Below, piece by piece: positions 18,026-27,686 of a stretch of 64,000 nt of DNA. Position 1 is the first letter of the stretch, and every line of letters begins with the position of its first letter. The stretch comes from Candidatus Accumulibacter phosphatis. GTDB lineage: Bacteria > Pseudomonadota > Gammaproteobacteria > Burkholderiales > Rhodocyclaceae. The position numbers and the translations under genes were made by a program. The notes below the pieces were generated by a model, which was given only the letters and a program-made list of their open reading frames with translations, was not told where the DNA came from and ran no database searches. The stretch lies in contig NZ_SPMY01000040.1 of NCBI RefSeq assembly GCF_012939955.1, positions 41,531 through 105,530 of the forward strand. Reading direction: 5' to 3'.

Positions 18026-19353
18026 GAGTGCAGCGCGGCGTCCAGTGCGGCGATGGCGCGCGCGACGAGAAAGTCGCACTCCTCCTGGCTGATCACATAC
18101 GGCGGCATGAAATAAATCGTGTTGCCGATCGGTCGCAGCAGGATTTCCCTGGCCAGCGCCTGGCGGTAGAAGCGCTCGGAGAACTGCGTGTCGTCGCTGC
18201 GCACGTCGAACGCAGCGATCATGCCGCACTGGCGGAGATGACGCACGTGCGGGTGATCGGCTAGCGGCTTCAGGCAGTTGCCGAGATGCGCGCTGAGTGC
18301 TCGATTGGTGTCGATGACCCGGTCTTCGGCAAAGATGTCGAGCGTCGCCAGAGCGGCTCGGCAGGCCAGAGCGTTGCCGGTGTAGGAGTGCGAATGCAGA
18401 AAGCCACGGCTGACGCGGTCGTCGTAGAAGGCGGCATAGACGGTGTCAGTGGTGAGCACCATCGACAGCGGCAGGTAGCCGCCGGAAATGCCTTTCGACA
18501 AACACAGGAAGTCCGGCCGGATGCCGGCCTGCTCGTGGGCGAAGAAAGTGCCGCTGCGGCCACAGCCGACGGCAATCTCGTCACAGATCAGGTGCACCTG
18601 ATAGCGGTCACAGAGGGCGCGGGCCAGGCGTAGGTATTCGGGGTCGTACATGGCCATGCCGCTGGCGCACTGGATGAGCGGCTCGACGATCAGGGCTGCG
18701 ATGCGCGAGTGATGCTCGTCAAGATGGCGCTCGAGCGCCGCGGCGGCACGGCGGGCGACATCAAGCGCCGACTCTCCCTCTTGCGCCAGGCGTGCGTCAG
18801 GTGTCGGCACGGTGCTCGCCGGACGAATCAGCGGTGCGTAGGCGTCTTTGAACAAGGCGACGTCGGTCACCGCCAGCGCGCCGACGGTTTCACCGTGGTA
18901 ACTGCCGCGCAGGCAAAGGAATTCCTGTTTGCCGCCCTGGCCGCGGTTACGCCACGAATGAAATGACATCTTGAGCGCGATTTCAGTCGCCGAAGCGCCG
19001 TCGGAAGCGTAGAAGCAATGGCCGAGCGCGCCGCCGGTAAGTGCTGACAGGCGCTCGGAAAGCTCGACCACCGGCTGGTGCGTGCAGCCGGCCAGAAGCA
19101 CGTGTTCGAGTTGCTCGAGCTGCGCGTGCAGCGCGGCGTTGATGCGCGGATTACAGTGGCCGAAGAGATTGACCCACCACGAGCTGATCCCGTCCAGGTA
19201 GCGTCGGCCATCGAAATCGTGCAGCCAGACGCCCTTGCCGCTGGCGATGGGAATCATCGGCAGGGCGCTATCGCCTTCCGCATGCTGTTTCATCTGGGTG
19301 CACGGGTGCCAGACGGCCGCCAGGCTGCGCTGCAGCAGATCGCTATTGGTCAT
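18022..19353 (-). CDS. bioA: Adenosylmethionine-8-amino-7-oxononanoate aminotransferase
   Basis: Class III PLP aminotransferase making DAPA with SAM as amino donor. 443 residues with WHPCTQMK at the N-terminus, DGISSWWVNLFGH, SDGASATEIALKMS, ICDEIAVGCGRSGTFFA and the PLP lysine in LCLSKGISGGYLPLS. First bio gene of the cluster, 20 bases after the DUF2863 gene. bioB is not in the window. Confidence 0.95.
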   Translation of the reverse strand: MTNSDLLQRSLAAVWHPCTQMKQHAEGDSALPMIPIASGKGVWLHDFDGRRYLDGISSWWVNLFGHCNPRINAALHAQLEQLEHVLLAGCTHQPVVELSERLSALTGGALGHCFYASDGASATEIALKMSFHSWRNRGQGGKQEFLCLRGSYHGETVGALAVTDVALFKDAYAPLIRPASTVPTPDARLAQEGESALDVARRAAAALERHLDEHHSRIAALIVEPLIQCASGMAMYDPEYLRLARALCDRYQVHLICDEIAVGCGRSGTFFAHEQAGIRPDFLCLSKGISGGYLPLSMVLTTDTVYAAFYDDRVSRGFLHSHSYTGNALACRAALATLDIFAEDRVIDTNRALSAHLGNCLKPLADHPHVRHLRQCGMIAAFDVRSDDTQFSERFYRQALAREILLRPIGNTIYFMPPYVISQEECDFLVARAIAALDAALHS

Positions 19354-19373
19354 CAGAGTTTGCCCGCCGCCGC

Positions 19374-20549
19374 TCAGTGCAGCGTCTGCGAGGGCGAGTC
19401 GTCCTGCTCGGGCATTTCGGCATGGACCGTCTCACCCTCGATATTGGGATACAGCGGTGCGCCGCAGTCGTCGCAGAACTCATAGGGGAACTGCTGGTCA
19501 AGGACGGTGACTTCCTTGAGACCGGTCTTGCGCAGCACGCCCTCGATTTCTCCAGCCACGTCGGTCGTTTCGTCTTCAATGCCCAGCAAAGGCCAGACCA
19601 CGCCGTGGTAAATGACATCGTCGTCGCATGGGCCAAAGCCGATGCGGTATTCTTCCAGCCGCTTGTCGTGAAAGCCGCCGACGATGGCGCGCAGATTGTC
19701 GGCTGACTCACCAAGTGTCGCCTGCAGGAAGGCCACCGAGGCGTTCAGCGAGTAGGGGCGCGAGGCGCTGTCGGCGGCGCGACAGGCGGCATGGTAGGCG
19801 TCGGCGAGCAGCGGTTGATAGGCACAGCCGGTCAGCAGCGGTTCGAAGCAGGGGGCGCCCTGGCGCAGCCACTCCTTGAGCGCCGTCTCACGGGTGCTCT
19901 TGTCTTCCTCGTTCCAGCGGAAAAGGGGCAGGCCACGCGGCACCGCCAGCGCCCCGATCACGTAGCGGGTGTCGGAGAGGAAGCGGTTTGTTTCCGGCAT
20001 GCTGGCGGCGTCTACGCTGAGATCACAGCCGGCGAGCGCCGCTGCACCGAGTTTCTGCAGCAGTTGCCAGGTGTCGACAAAACTGTGCGGGAGCTGGTCC
20101 GGGCTATAGAGGTAATCGGCCAGCGCGACGCGGGCACCGGCGGCAAACACGTGCGCCCCAAGCTGGACCTTCAAGGTCTGCAGGAGGCCCTGCGGAATCG
20201 CCGTCGCGGGAATCGAGAAGCGCGACCAGCCGAGTACCGGAACCGCAATCAGCAGGACGTCGAAATCCTGGCCGCGATCGAGCATGATGCACGATTCGGC
20301 CTGTGACTCGACGATGTCGGCGAGATCGTCATGGGCCATCGCGTGCGTGTCGAAGAGGCGGTCCAGCGAGGCGTTCAAGTCCTCCTCGGCGCCATCGTGC
20401 AGCAGTTGGTCGACGAGTTCGGCCAGACGTTTCTGCCAGAACAAATCCTCGAGCTTGCTGCCCGACTCGGCCAAGCCGATGGCCAGACGGCCGAGTTCGG
20501 TGGCGTCAGCAGAAATACGCTTGCGGGAGGAGAAGCGGTTGCGTTTCAT
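19374..20549 (-). CDS. DUF2863 family protein
   Basis: A 391-residue cytoplasmic protein of a family restricted mostly to Betaproteobacteria and of unknown function. A C-terminal CDDCGAPLYPN motif could be half of a zinc site. The N-terminal region is helical and rich in Asp/Glu/Leu. It lies 20 bases upstream of bioA on the same strand, so it is probably co-transcribed with the biotin genes. Assignment to DUF2863 is by recognition of the overall pattern. Confidence 0.7.
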   Translation of the reverse strand: MKRNRFSSRKRISADATELGRLAIGLAESGSKLEDLFWQKRLAELVDQLLHDGAEEDLNASLDRLFDTHAMAHDDLADIVESQAESCIMLDRGQDFDVLLIAVPVLGWSRFSIPATAIPQGLLQTLKVQLGAHVFAAGARVALADYLYSPDQLPHSFVDTWQLLQKLGAAALAGCDLSVDAASMPETNRFLSDTRYVIGALAVPRGLPLFRWNEEDKSTRETALKEWLRQGAPCFEPLLTGCAYQPLLADAYHAACRAADSASRPYSLNASVAFLQATLGESADNLRAIVGGFHDKRLEEYRIGFGPCDDDVIYHGVVWPLLGIEDETTDVAGEIEGVLRKTGLKEVTVLDQQFPYEFCDDCGAPLYPNIEGETVHAEMPEQDDSPSQTLH

Positions 20550-20704
20550 CGTCGGGAGCCTGCAGCAGAGTCAATCCGCCATTGTAGCAAGCTGGCGCGC
20601 CCGGCGTCCGCGCGCGTGCATCTTCGTGTGTTTTCGTGCCTGTTCGTACATCTGCCTGGCGGGCATGGCGACGGTCGCCAGCCGGCGCGCGAGAACGCGG
20701 CCCC

Positions 20705-21178
20705 TCAGGCGATGCGCAGCTGTGCCAGCGATGCGAACGCCGCCTGCTCGCCGATGTCGGGGGTAATGATCAGTTCGAGGATGTTGACCGCAGCCAGCTC
20801 GACGCGATGGTCTTCGCTCTGGCTGGTGGCCCCGTCCGGGCTGAAGTTCCATTGCTGCCTGACGATGTCCCGGAACGATTGTCCGCCATCGGCAGAGCAG
20901 CGCAGAACGTACTCCTGGGTACGCTGCACCGAGGTTTCGACGAAGGACAGCCAGATCCTGCGCAACGTCTGCGGCTGTGCAAAGAGCAGGCGGATGGTCT
21001 GCTTGCCCGAAACAGCGGCACGCCAGCCGCTGCCGCCGCCTGGCACCAGGGCAGACTCGATGGGGTGAGCCGCGTCTTCCGAACTGATTTCTACCTCAGC
21101 CAGGTCTTCGAGATTGAGCCAGTCCCCGTGCGGCGAAGCGCCGGCCTGCTGGACATCGGAGATTACTCGCTTGCGCAT
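20705..21178 (-). CDS. Conserved hypothetical protein, possible discoidin-like beta-sandwich
   Basis: About 157 residues (MRKRVISDVQQAGASPHG...). Features such as SGWRAAVSGKQTIRLLFAQPQTLRRIWLSF and VLRCSADGGQSFRDIVRQQW suggest a jelly-roll/F5-8-type carbohydrate-binding fold, but there is no signal peptide. It stands alone between DUF2863 and the KPAA-repeat gene. The function is unknown. Confidence 0.6.
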   Translation of the reverse strand: MRKRVISDVQQAGASPHGDWLNLEDLAEVEISSEDAAHPIESALVPGGGSGWRAAVSGKQTIRLLFAQPQTLRRIWLSFVETSVQRTQEYVLRCSADGGQSFRDIVRQQWNFSPDGATSQSEDHRVELAAVNILELIITPDIGEQAAFASLAQLRIA

Positions 21179-21256
21179 GGCTACAAACCCCTCATCAGTA
21201 AGCGGCGCTCCGCGACGCGGAGGCCGTAAAGCGAGATCTTTGCCGCTACGCGGGTC

Positions 21257-21661
21257 TTACATTTCCCCGAGTCGTGCGGCCACATCACGTTCGGCCTCAA
21301 TCCAGTATTGCGTCGAAGAGCCTTGAAAACCGTCATTTTCAGCAATGAAGTAGGCCGCCGACTGGACCATGGAATAGCGTTCTTCAGCGCTCGGCTTTTC
21401 TGCGCCTGGCGTGGCAGCGGGGGTCGGCGCAGCGGCCACGGGCTGTGGGCTGCTCGCTGCAGGGATGGTGGTGGCCGCAGGCGCTGCGGGCTTCTTCACC
21501 GCCGGCTTCTTCACCGCAGCGGGAGCGGCTTTCGTCGCCACCGGTGGCTTGGCTGCGGACGGCTTGGTGGCTGCCGCAGCGGCTAATGTCGTTGGTTTGG
21601 TCGCCGACTTGCTGGCGGCTGGTTTCTTCTTGGTCGTGCTGGTCGTGGTTTCTTCAGCCAT
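21257..21661 (-). CDS. Histone H1-like Lys/Ala/Pro-rich protein with DUF2934-like C-terminus
   Basis: 134 residues. The first ninety are low-complexity, built of KPAA, KKPA and TKPS-type repeats resembling AlgP/H1-like nucleoid proteins. The last forty (RYSMVQSAAYFIAEND, then YWIEAERDV) match the short DUF2934 helical domain. A role in DNA binding or compaction is inferred from composition only. Such tails change length easily by slippage between repeats. Confidence 0.65.
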   Translation of the reverse strand: MAEETTTSTTKKKPAASKSATKPTTLAAAAATKPSAAKPPVATKAAPAAVKKPAVKKPAAPAATTIPAASSPQPVAAAPTPAATPGAEKPSAEERYSMVQSAAYFIAENDGFQGSSTQYWIEAERDVAARLGEM

Positions 21662-21813
21662 GATCTATCCCTTTTTTCTTTCGATGTCAGTATGGTTGGT
21701 GCACAGAGCGGGCACGTGGGCGGCTGCGCCGCCCCGCGCGTACCTCGGCAGGATAGAAAAATCGGCGCTTCCGGTCAAGGCAAATAGCTATTTTCCGGGA
21801 GTGGTCACCGCCT

Positions 21814-21878
21814 GCGTCGCGAATCAGCCCGCGCCGCGAATTTGGTCCAGGCGTCGCGAATCAGCCCGCGCCGCGAAT
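21814..21878. repeat. 28-bp direct repeat, two copies at 37-bp period
   Basis: Copies at 21814-21841 and 21851-21878 are identical (GCGTCGCGAATC followed by AGCCCGCGCCGCGAAT). The second copy contains the last codons and stop of the SNF2 gene, the first lies just outside it. The arrangement indicates a recent tandem duplication of the gene's 3' end. Confidence 0.9.
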
Positions 21879-24800
21879 CAGCGCCACCAGATCCTCGGTA
21901 GAGGGCAGGGCGCTGGCTTCGCCTTCTTCCAGGATGCTTTCGGCCAGCGCGCGTTTCTCGTGGTGCAATTCGACGATGCGTTCCTCGACGCTGCCCTTGG
22001 TCACCAGGCGATAGACGGTCACCGGCCGCAGTTGGCCGATGCGATGCGCACGACCCATGGCCTGGTCTTCAGTGGCCGGGTTCCACCATGGATCGGTGAT
22101 GACCACGTAATCAGCGGCGGTCAGGTTGAGCCCGAAGCCACCGGCTTTGAGGCTGATCAGGAAGAGATCGCCTTCACCGGCCTGGAAAGCGGCGACGCGC
22201 CGCGTACGCTCGGCGGCGGGAGTGCTGCCATCGAGGTACTGATAAGCGATTCCGGCCGCATCCATCTGTTCGCGTAACATTGAAAGAAAATCCACGAACT
22301 GACTGAAAACAAGCGCTTTGTGTCCGTTCGCAACGAGTTCGGCGGCGAGTTCGGCGAAAGCCTGCACCTTGGCGCCGACGATACCGAGTTCGGGGCTGCA
22401 AAGGCGTGGGTCACAGGCGGCGCGACGCAGGCGCGTCAGCTGGGCGAGGATGTTGAAGCGCGCTTGTGCCTGCGGCGCAGTGTCGAGGCTGGCGTCGATT
22501 TCGTTCGCGGCTTCGCGGCGCAGCGCTTCGTAGTGTGCCGCTTCCGCCGCTTCCGGAGTCACCGTCAGAATCAGCTCGGTGCGCGCGGGCAGCTCTTGCA
22601 GGACTTCCGACTTGGTGCGCCGCAGAACGAAGGGGCCGACCAGACGTTTGAGCACGTGCTGTGCCTCGCGGTCGCGGTTACGTTCGATCGGGCCGGCGAA
22701 GCGCTCGTCGAAGCGGCTGCTGCTGCCGAGCAGGCCGGGGTTGGCGAAGCGCATGATCGACCAGAGGTCGGAGAGGCGGTTTTCGACCGGCGTGCCGGTC
22801 AATGCCAAACGAAAGTCGGCGTCGAGGGCGAAGACCGCCTGCGAACGCTTGGCGGCGGCGTTCTTGATGGCCTGCGCCTCGTCGGCGATCAGAGTGTGCC
22901 AGTGGCGCCCGGCGAAGCGCTCCTGGGCCAGTTGCAGCAGCGTGTAGGAGACGATCAGCAGGTCCTGCGGTCCGGCCGTGGTGACCAGTTCCTCGCGTTC
23001 GCTGTCGCTCGCCTCGCTGTAGATCCGGACGTTGATGCTGGGCGCAAAGCGCAACGTTTCTGCCAGCCAGTTGCCGCATACGGAGGTCGGCGCGATGACC
23101 AATGCGGCGCCGCCAGCGGCGCGTTCGAGAAGCACGGCGAGCGCCTGCAGGGTCTTGCCGAGGCCCATGTCGTCGGCCAGGCAGCCGCCGACGCCAGCAG
23201 TCGCCAGGCGGATCGCCCACTGATAGCCGTCTTCCTGATACGGTCGCAGGCTGGCCTGCAGCAGGCTGGGGAGTTTCGGAACCAGGGCCTGCGCCTGGCG
23301 CAGGCGGTCGATGGCCTGGCGGAAGTCCTTGCTGGCGTCGAGTTCGGTGCCGTCGAGAATCTCGTCGAGCCAGGCGGCGGCGATGGTCGGCACCTTGCCA
23401 CCGTTCTTGTCGCTTTCCAGCACCGCTGCCAGATCGCTCAGTTTTTGCTTCAGCGAGCGGGTCAGAGCCGCGTACACGCCGTTGCCCATGGGCACGAAAC
23501 GGCTCTTGGCGCGGGCCGCACTGAGCAGAGTTTCCAGCTGCAGGACCAGGCCCTCGTCGAGGGTCGCCTGTCCGGCGAGCCGGAACCAGTCGCGTTCGCG
23601 GCTGATTTTTACGCCGAGCTGGCGGCTGTCGAGGGTGAGTACACGCACGCTCTTGCCCTTCGGCCAGTCGACCGCAGCAATCGCCGACAAACTCGGCAGT
23701 GCTTCGACCACCGCCAGTGCTTCCTCCGGGTCTTCGATCAGCCATTCGCTGCCGCAGCCATCGCGCTCGCCGCCGTCGAGAAAGGGCAGGGCGTCGAGTA
23801 CCGAGTCCAGATGCTGGCGCTCCTCGTTCAGGTCGCGCTCGGTGCCGACTGTTTCGCTGCCGAGTACCGCCATCAAGCGTACTCTGCCCGCCGCGGCCGG
23901 TAGGCGCGGTCCGTCCGGACCGAGCGGCGCGACCACCAGGCGTAGCGAGAGATCGTCCCCAAGCGGTGAAAGTTCGGCGCGCAGCCGGGAGTCACTGCTC
24001 ACTTGCCGCGTCGCCTGGGTCGAGTCGGCATGAACGTGGAAATGAAGCGCCAGCGCGTGCAGGGTCTTGGTGAGTTCGTCTTGCGCATTCGGTGCCTCGG
24101 CGGGCACCGAAAAACGACCCGAGACGAGCTGTGCAGCCTGCTGCTGCGCACTCGAAAAACGAACCAGACGCAGGCGCTGAGGAGCATCGACGACGAGCGT
24201 GATCAGACGCAGTGCTTCCGCTTCACGACGTTCGTCGGCGTCCTGCGCAAAGTAGGAAGTGGCCGCAAGCGGTGCGCGTAGTGGCGGCTCGACGCGCATC
24301 ACGAAGCGCCCCTTTTCGCGGACTACTTCAAGTTCCGGCGCCGCTTCACTGAGGTCGACGAACTGCTCTGGCGCACCTGGCAGGACGATGTACGGGTGCC
24401 CGGGCAGTGCCACAATCGCCGCCGCCAGATCGATGTGGTAGCGATTGCGGTAGCCGTGTTCGAGGCGCACGGCGCGCGCGACTTTCGCATCCGCGCTTGC
24501 CAGCTGCTGGTTGCCGGCGATCCTCGCCAGGCTCATGGGGCGCGGCCGGCCCCAGCTGCGTTGGCCGCGCTTCTGTTCGAAGGGCTTGATGGCGAGCAGA
24601 TCACCCTGGCCGCCGATTTCGAGTTCCCAGAGTACGCGCGTCGCTTCGCCGTTGCCGCTGGCCGGCTGACTGCCGCCCAGCGATTGCAGCGCCAGCAGGA
24701 CCTCCTGCCATTGCTGGCCACTACCGGCAATGAAGAAATGTTCGGGCGGATCGCGTCCTTCGAGTACCGCCTGGCTGCCGTCGAGCATCGGCATCAGCGC

Positions 24801-26069
24801 GGTCAGGCGGCAGCTGTTCAATGCCTGGCGGAGGGTGTCGATCAGCGCTCGCCACTCGCTCAGGGCGGCCTGCGGGTTGTTTTCGGCGATCGTCTCGTGA
24901 CCCAGCCAGGCGGCGAGCAAGACCGCCCATAGCGAGTCGAGTGCCCAGCGCGTCTGCAGGTCGTGAGTCGGCCTGAACGCTGCCTGCTCGAGCGGTATCC
25001 TGCCGAGGCGGACGTCGATGGCGTGCACCCAGCGCCCCCAGCCACCGTAGGGGCTGGGGGCACGCTTGCCGGACTCGCCGACGCAGAACTTGCGCGCCAG
25101 TTCGAGGTGCCTGGGCGTCGCCTGCGCGAGTAGTGAAAGCGGATAGAACCAGGCGAGGCTGCCGGGCAGGAGGTTTTTGCTGCCGCCAATTTCGCTCTTG
25201 CACAGCTTGAGCGCCGCTTCGAATGTTGCCTGGCCGGCGCCCCACTGCCCATCGATGACCAGCGCCGCGGCACGAATCGCCGTGCTCAGGCCCTCGTCAA
25301 CTCCATCCAGCGCTGTTTCCAGCATGGCGCTGTCGCCGCGCTGCATGGCCAGTTCGCCGAGGGTGAGCCGCAGGTCGGTGGACAAGGCCTGGGGATCGTT
25401 GGCCAGCTGCTCGACCGCCCAATCGGCGAGCGGCAAGAAGCGCTGCGCACAGAAGACGCAGACGCTGGCGGTCGCCTGGCAAGCGAGCTGCGAACGCCAG
25501 AGCGGTTCGATGCGCTGGAAACTCGGTCCGTCGAAAGGCTGCAGGACGGCCTCGCCGAGGATTACGCTCCAGTCCATCGAGCGGGACAGGATCATGCGCA
25601 TGTGCGACAGCTCTTCGCTGGCTGCGCCGGAGAGAAACTTGGCGCGTACGTAGGCGACGGTCGTCGGAACACTGGCCGTGGGCCAGTAGTAAGCCGTTCT
25701 GGCGGGGTTAAAGCGGTCGGCGTCAGCGATCAGGCGTGCCAGCGAGTCACCGTGACTGGTTTCCAGTAGCTGCCGATAGAGAGTTGTACGCAATGCGTCG
25801 ACGAGATGAAAAGTAGTCGCCCGCGAGGGCTCGTCGACCAGCAGCTCGCTTTCCCGGAGCTTCTGGGTGGCGGCCCTGACCTCGCTGGCGCTAAAGGTCT
25901 TTCCCGCGGCATTCTGCAGCCCACTCAGCGAAAGCAGGCGGTGCACGTCGGTATTGGTGCGAAAAGTCCACAGCAGCGCGCTGGCCAGTGCGACCTTGTG
26001 AATGTCGGGCGGCAGCCCTTGGCGGTCGAGTTTCTCGATGGCGGCGGCGTTCAGAGCGGGAGTGTTCAT
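21861..26069 (-). CDS. SNF2-family helicase-like ATPase, 1402 residues
   Basis: A DNA-dependent ATPase of the Snf2/Rad54 superfamily. The C-terminal third has the motor: Walker A DDMGLGKTLQALAV near residue 968, DEAQAIKN near 1065, LTGTPVENRLSDLWS, VFSQFVDFLSMLR, and SLKAGGFGLNLTAADYVV with DPWWNPATEDQAMGRAHRIGQ (motifs V-VI). The N-terminal 900 residues are a long, mostly helical region without recognised catalytic motifs, typical of the large bacterial Snf2 proteins. No methyltransferase, PLD nuclease or other DISARM- or Zorya-type defence partner is nearby, so a housekeeping or chromatin/transcription role is as likely as defence. Confidence 0.9.
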   Translation of the reverse strand: MNTPALNAAAIEKLDRQGLPPDIHKVALASALLWTFRTNTDVHRLLSLSGLQNAAGKTFSASEVRAATQKLRESELLVDEPSRATTFHLVDALRTTLYRQLLETSHGDSLARLIADADRFNPARTAYYWPTASVPTTVAYVRAKFLSGAASEELSHMRMILSRSMDWSVILGEAVLQPFDGPSFQRIEPLWRSQLACQATASVCVFCAQRFLPLADWAVEQLANDPQALSTDLRLTLGELAMQRGDSAMLETALDGVDEGLSTAIRAAALVIDGQWGAGQATFEAALKLCKSEIGGSKNLLPGSLAWFYPLSLLAQATPRHLELARKFCVGESGKRAPSPYGGWGRWVHAIDVRLGRIPLEQAAFRPTHDLQTRWALDSLWAVLLAAWLGHETIAENNPQAALSEWRALIDTLRQALNSCRLTALMPMLDGSQAVLEGRDPPEHFFIAGSGQQWQEVLLALQSLGGSQPASGNGEATRVLWELEIGGQGDLLAIKPFEQKRGQRSWGRPRPMSLARIAGNQQLASADAKVARAVRLEHGYRNRYHIDLAAAIVALPGHPYIVLPGAPEQFVDLSEAAPELEVVREKGRFVMRVEPPLRAPLAATSYFAQDADERREAEALRLITLVVDAPQRLRLVRFSSAQQQAAQLVSGRFSVPAEAPNAQDELTKTLHALALHFHVHADSTQATRQVSSDSRLRAELSPLGDDLSLRLVVAPLGPDGPRLPAAAGRVRLMAVLGSETVGTERDLNEERQHLDSVLDALPFLDGGERDGCGSEWLIEDPEEALAVVEALPSLSAIAAVDWPKGKSVRVLTLDSRQLGVKISRERDWFRLAGQATLDEGLVLQLETLLSAARAKSRFVPMGNGVYAALTRSLKQKLSDLAAVLESDKNGGKVPTIAAAWLDEILDGTELDASKDFRQAIDRLRQAQALVPKLPSLLQASLRPYQEDGYQWAIRLATAGVGGCLADDMGLGKTLQALAVLLERAAGGAALVIAPTSVCGNWLAETLRFAPSINVRIYSEASDSEREELVTTAGPQDLLIVSYTLLQLAQERFAGRHWHTLIADEAQAIKNAAAKRSQAVFALDADFRLALTGTPVENRLSDLWSIMRFANPGLLGSSSRFDERFAGPIERNRDREAQHVLKRLVGPFVLRRTKSEVLQELPARTELILTVTPEAAEAAHYEALRREAANEIDASLDTAPQAQARFNILAQLTRLRRAACDPRLCSPELGIVGAKVQAFAELAAELVANGHKALVFSQFVDFLSMLREQMDAAGIAYQYLDGSTPAAERTRRVAAFQAGEGDLFLISLKAGGFGLNLTAADYVVITDPWWNPATEDQAMGRAHRIGQLRPVTVYRLVTKGSVEERIVELHHEKRALAESILEEGEASALPSTEDLVALIRGAG

Positions 26070-26151
26070 TGGCGCGTGAGTGTGAAAATGGAGGGTGGCA
26101 GGTGCGTGGCAGGCGGAGGGTGAAAGTGGGTGAGTGTGAAAAGTGTCAGAG

Positions 26152-27210
26152 TCAGGAGCGGCGGGTCAGCAGCATCGCGTCGCCGTAGCTGAAGAAGCGG
26201 TAGCGTTCGGCGATCGCGTGTCGATACGCGCAACGAATGGCGTCGCGGCCGGCGAACGCCGAAACCAGCATCAGCAGGGTCGATTTCGGCAGGTGAAAAT
26301 TGGTGATCAAACGGTCCACCACCCGAAACCTGTAGCCGGGGGTGATGAAGATATCCGTCTCGGCGGGGCCGGCCTGCAGGTCACCGCACTGTGCAGCCGC
26401 TTCGAGGGCGCGCAGACTGGTCGTTCCGACGGCGACGACTTGGCCGCCGCGGGCGCGGGTGCGGGCGATGGCGGCGATGGTTGCCGACGGAATCTCGAAG
26501 CGCTCGGCGTGCATGCGGTGTGCGGCGATCTGATGTACGCGCACCGGCTGAAAGGTGCCGGCGCCGACGTGCAGCGTCAAGTACGCCACTTCGACGCCGC
26601 GCTGCGCAAGTTCCGCCAGCAGCGCGTCGTCGAAATGCAGGCCGGCCGTCGGCGCCGCGACGGCGCCCGGGTGGCGCGCGAAAACGGTCTGATAGCGAGC
26701 TTCATCGTCGGCGTTGGCGGGGTGCGTAATGTAGGGCGGTAGCGGCAAGCGGCCGTGTTTTTCGAGCAGGTTCCATAGGTCGCCTTCGTCTGCCCCGCCC
26801 TTGGCCTGCTCGTCTGCCAGGCGCACGTCGAAGAATTCGCCCTGTTCGCCGCTACGGCCGTCGACGATCAGGATGATCGCGTCTTCGAGAATGATCCGAC
26901 TGCCGGTTTTCGGCGACTTGCTGGCGCGGATCTGCGCCACCGCGTGGCGAGCGTCGACGATGCGCTCGACCAGCACTTCAATGTGGCCACCACTCTCCTT
27001 GTGGCCGAGGAGGCGGGCGCGGATCACGCGCGTATCGTTGAACACCAGCAGATCGCCGGCAGCCAGCAGGTCCGGGAGTGCTGTGAAGCGCTGATCGGCA
27101 AGCGCGCCGTCGCCGAGTTGCAGCAGTCGGCTGGCGCTGCGTTCGCCAGTCGGGTGCTGGGCGATCAGTTCGCCCGGCAGGTCGAAGTCAAAGTCATCAA
27201 GGGTGAGCAT
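26152..27210 (-). CDS. queA: S-adenosylmethionine:tRNA ribosyltransferase-isomerase
   Basis: Transfers and isomerises ribose from SAM to make epoxyqueuosine in tRNA wobble positions. The 352-residue sequence begins [21 protein letters not shown] and holds the family motifs [38 protein letters not shown] and [11 protein letters not shown] with [14 protein letters not shown]. It is single and complete; tgt is not in the window. Confidence 0.96.
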   Translation of the reverse strand: MLTLDDFDFDLPGELIAQHPTGERSASRLLQLGDGALADQRFTALPDLLAAGDLLVFNDTRVIRARLLGHKESGGHIEVLVERIVDARHAVAQIRASKSPKTGSRIILEDAIILIVDGRSGEQGEFFDVRLADEQAKGGADEGDLWNLLEKHGRLPLPPYITHPANADDEARYQTVFARHPGAVAAPTAGLHFDDALLAELAQRGVEVAYLTLHVGAGTFQPVRVHQIAAHRMHAERFEIPSATIAAIARTRARGGQVVAVGTTSLRALEAAAQCGDLQAGPAETDIFITPGYRFRVVDRLITNFHLPKSTLLMLVSAFAGRDAIRCAYRHAIAERYRFFSYGDAMLLTRRS

Positions 27211-27329
27211 GGGTGTGTAGCGTACTTGGAGTGCTTGGGGACTAAGGGGGCTAAGGGGGGCTGTCCAGCGGCGGGCAGGCTAGGGATGGCTGGCTGCGTG
27301 CCTTATTGCTGGCCTGGCCATTTTGTAGC

Positions 27330-27358
27330 TTGTCGGCTGCCGGAGAATCAGCGATAAT
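27330..27358 (+). promoter_or_regulatory. Probable sigma70 promoter of tRNA-Leu
   Basis: TTGTCG at 27330-27335 and GATAAT at 27353-27358 with 17-base spacing, placing +1 about 29 bases before the tRNA. The -10 is good and the -35 moderate. Confidence 0.65.
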
Positions 27359-27393
27359 TCGCAGCTCTTCTGGCTCGCGAACTTCGGGCCGAA

Positions 27394-27480
27394 GCCGAGA
27401 TGGCGGAATCGGTAGACGCAGCGGACTCAAAATCCGCCGATGGTGACATCGTGGGGGTTCGATTCCCCCTCTCGGCACCA
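27394..27480 (+). tRNA. tRNA-Leu (anticodon CAA)
   Basis: An 87-base class II tRNA. The acceptor stem is GCCGAGA/TCTCGGC, followed by discriminator A and an encoded CCA. The anticodon stem GCGGA/TCCGC closes the loop CTCAAAA, so the anticodon is CAA and the codon UUG. The long variable arm and the T-arm GGGGGTTCGATTCCCCC are clear. A terminator follows directly. Confidence 0.97.
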
Positions 27481-27485
27481 CCTAT

Positions 27486-27508
27486 AACCCGCAGAAATGC
27501 GGGTTTTT
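27486..27508 (+). terminator. Terminator after tRNA-Leu
   Basis: AACCCGC-AGAAAT-GCGGGTT followed by a T-tract, six bases after the tRNA CCA end. Confidence 0.85.
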
Positions 27509-27686
27509 GTTTGGTTTCAAGCATTTGCGGCGCTGCCTTGTTGGTCATTTGGGCGCATGTTACCGCAAAAAACCACCTTTCCCGGTTTGTTTTACGCCAG
27601 AATTGCGCCTGGATTTATGCTGGGGGGTGGGCGGCAAGCCCGGAACTCCTCAAATCCCAAAACCCCCGGACGACTTACTCCGCGCA

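Noticed and set aside
22320..23903. Long open frame (527 codons) antisense to the SNF2 gene
   Set aside because: High GC content and codon bias of the real gene keep the opposite strand open; the translation is of low complexity and has no domain.
21861..26069. SNF2 helicase as part of a phage-defence island
   Set aside because: Its neighbours are queA, a tRNA and small housekeeping-type proteins; no nuclease, methyltransferase or other defence partner is adjacent.
27394..27480. tRNA-Leu as an integration site for a genomic island
   Set aside because: No integrase, no repeat of the tRNA 3' end, and the following gene is menA.
27507..27686. N-terminal extension of MenA
   Set aside because: The sequence is unlike the family and overlaps the tRNA terminator; ATG 27687 fits the family start.
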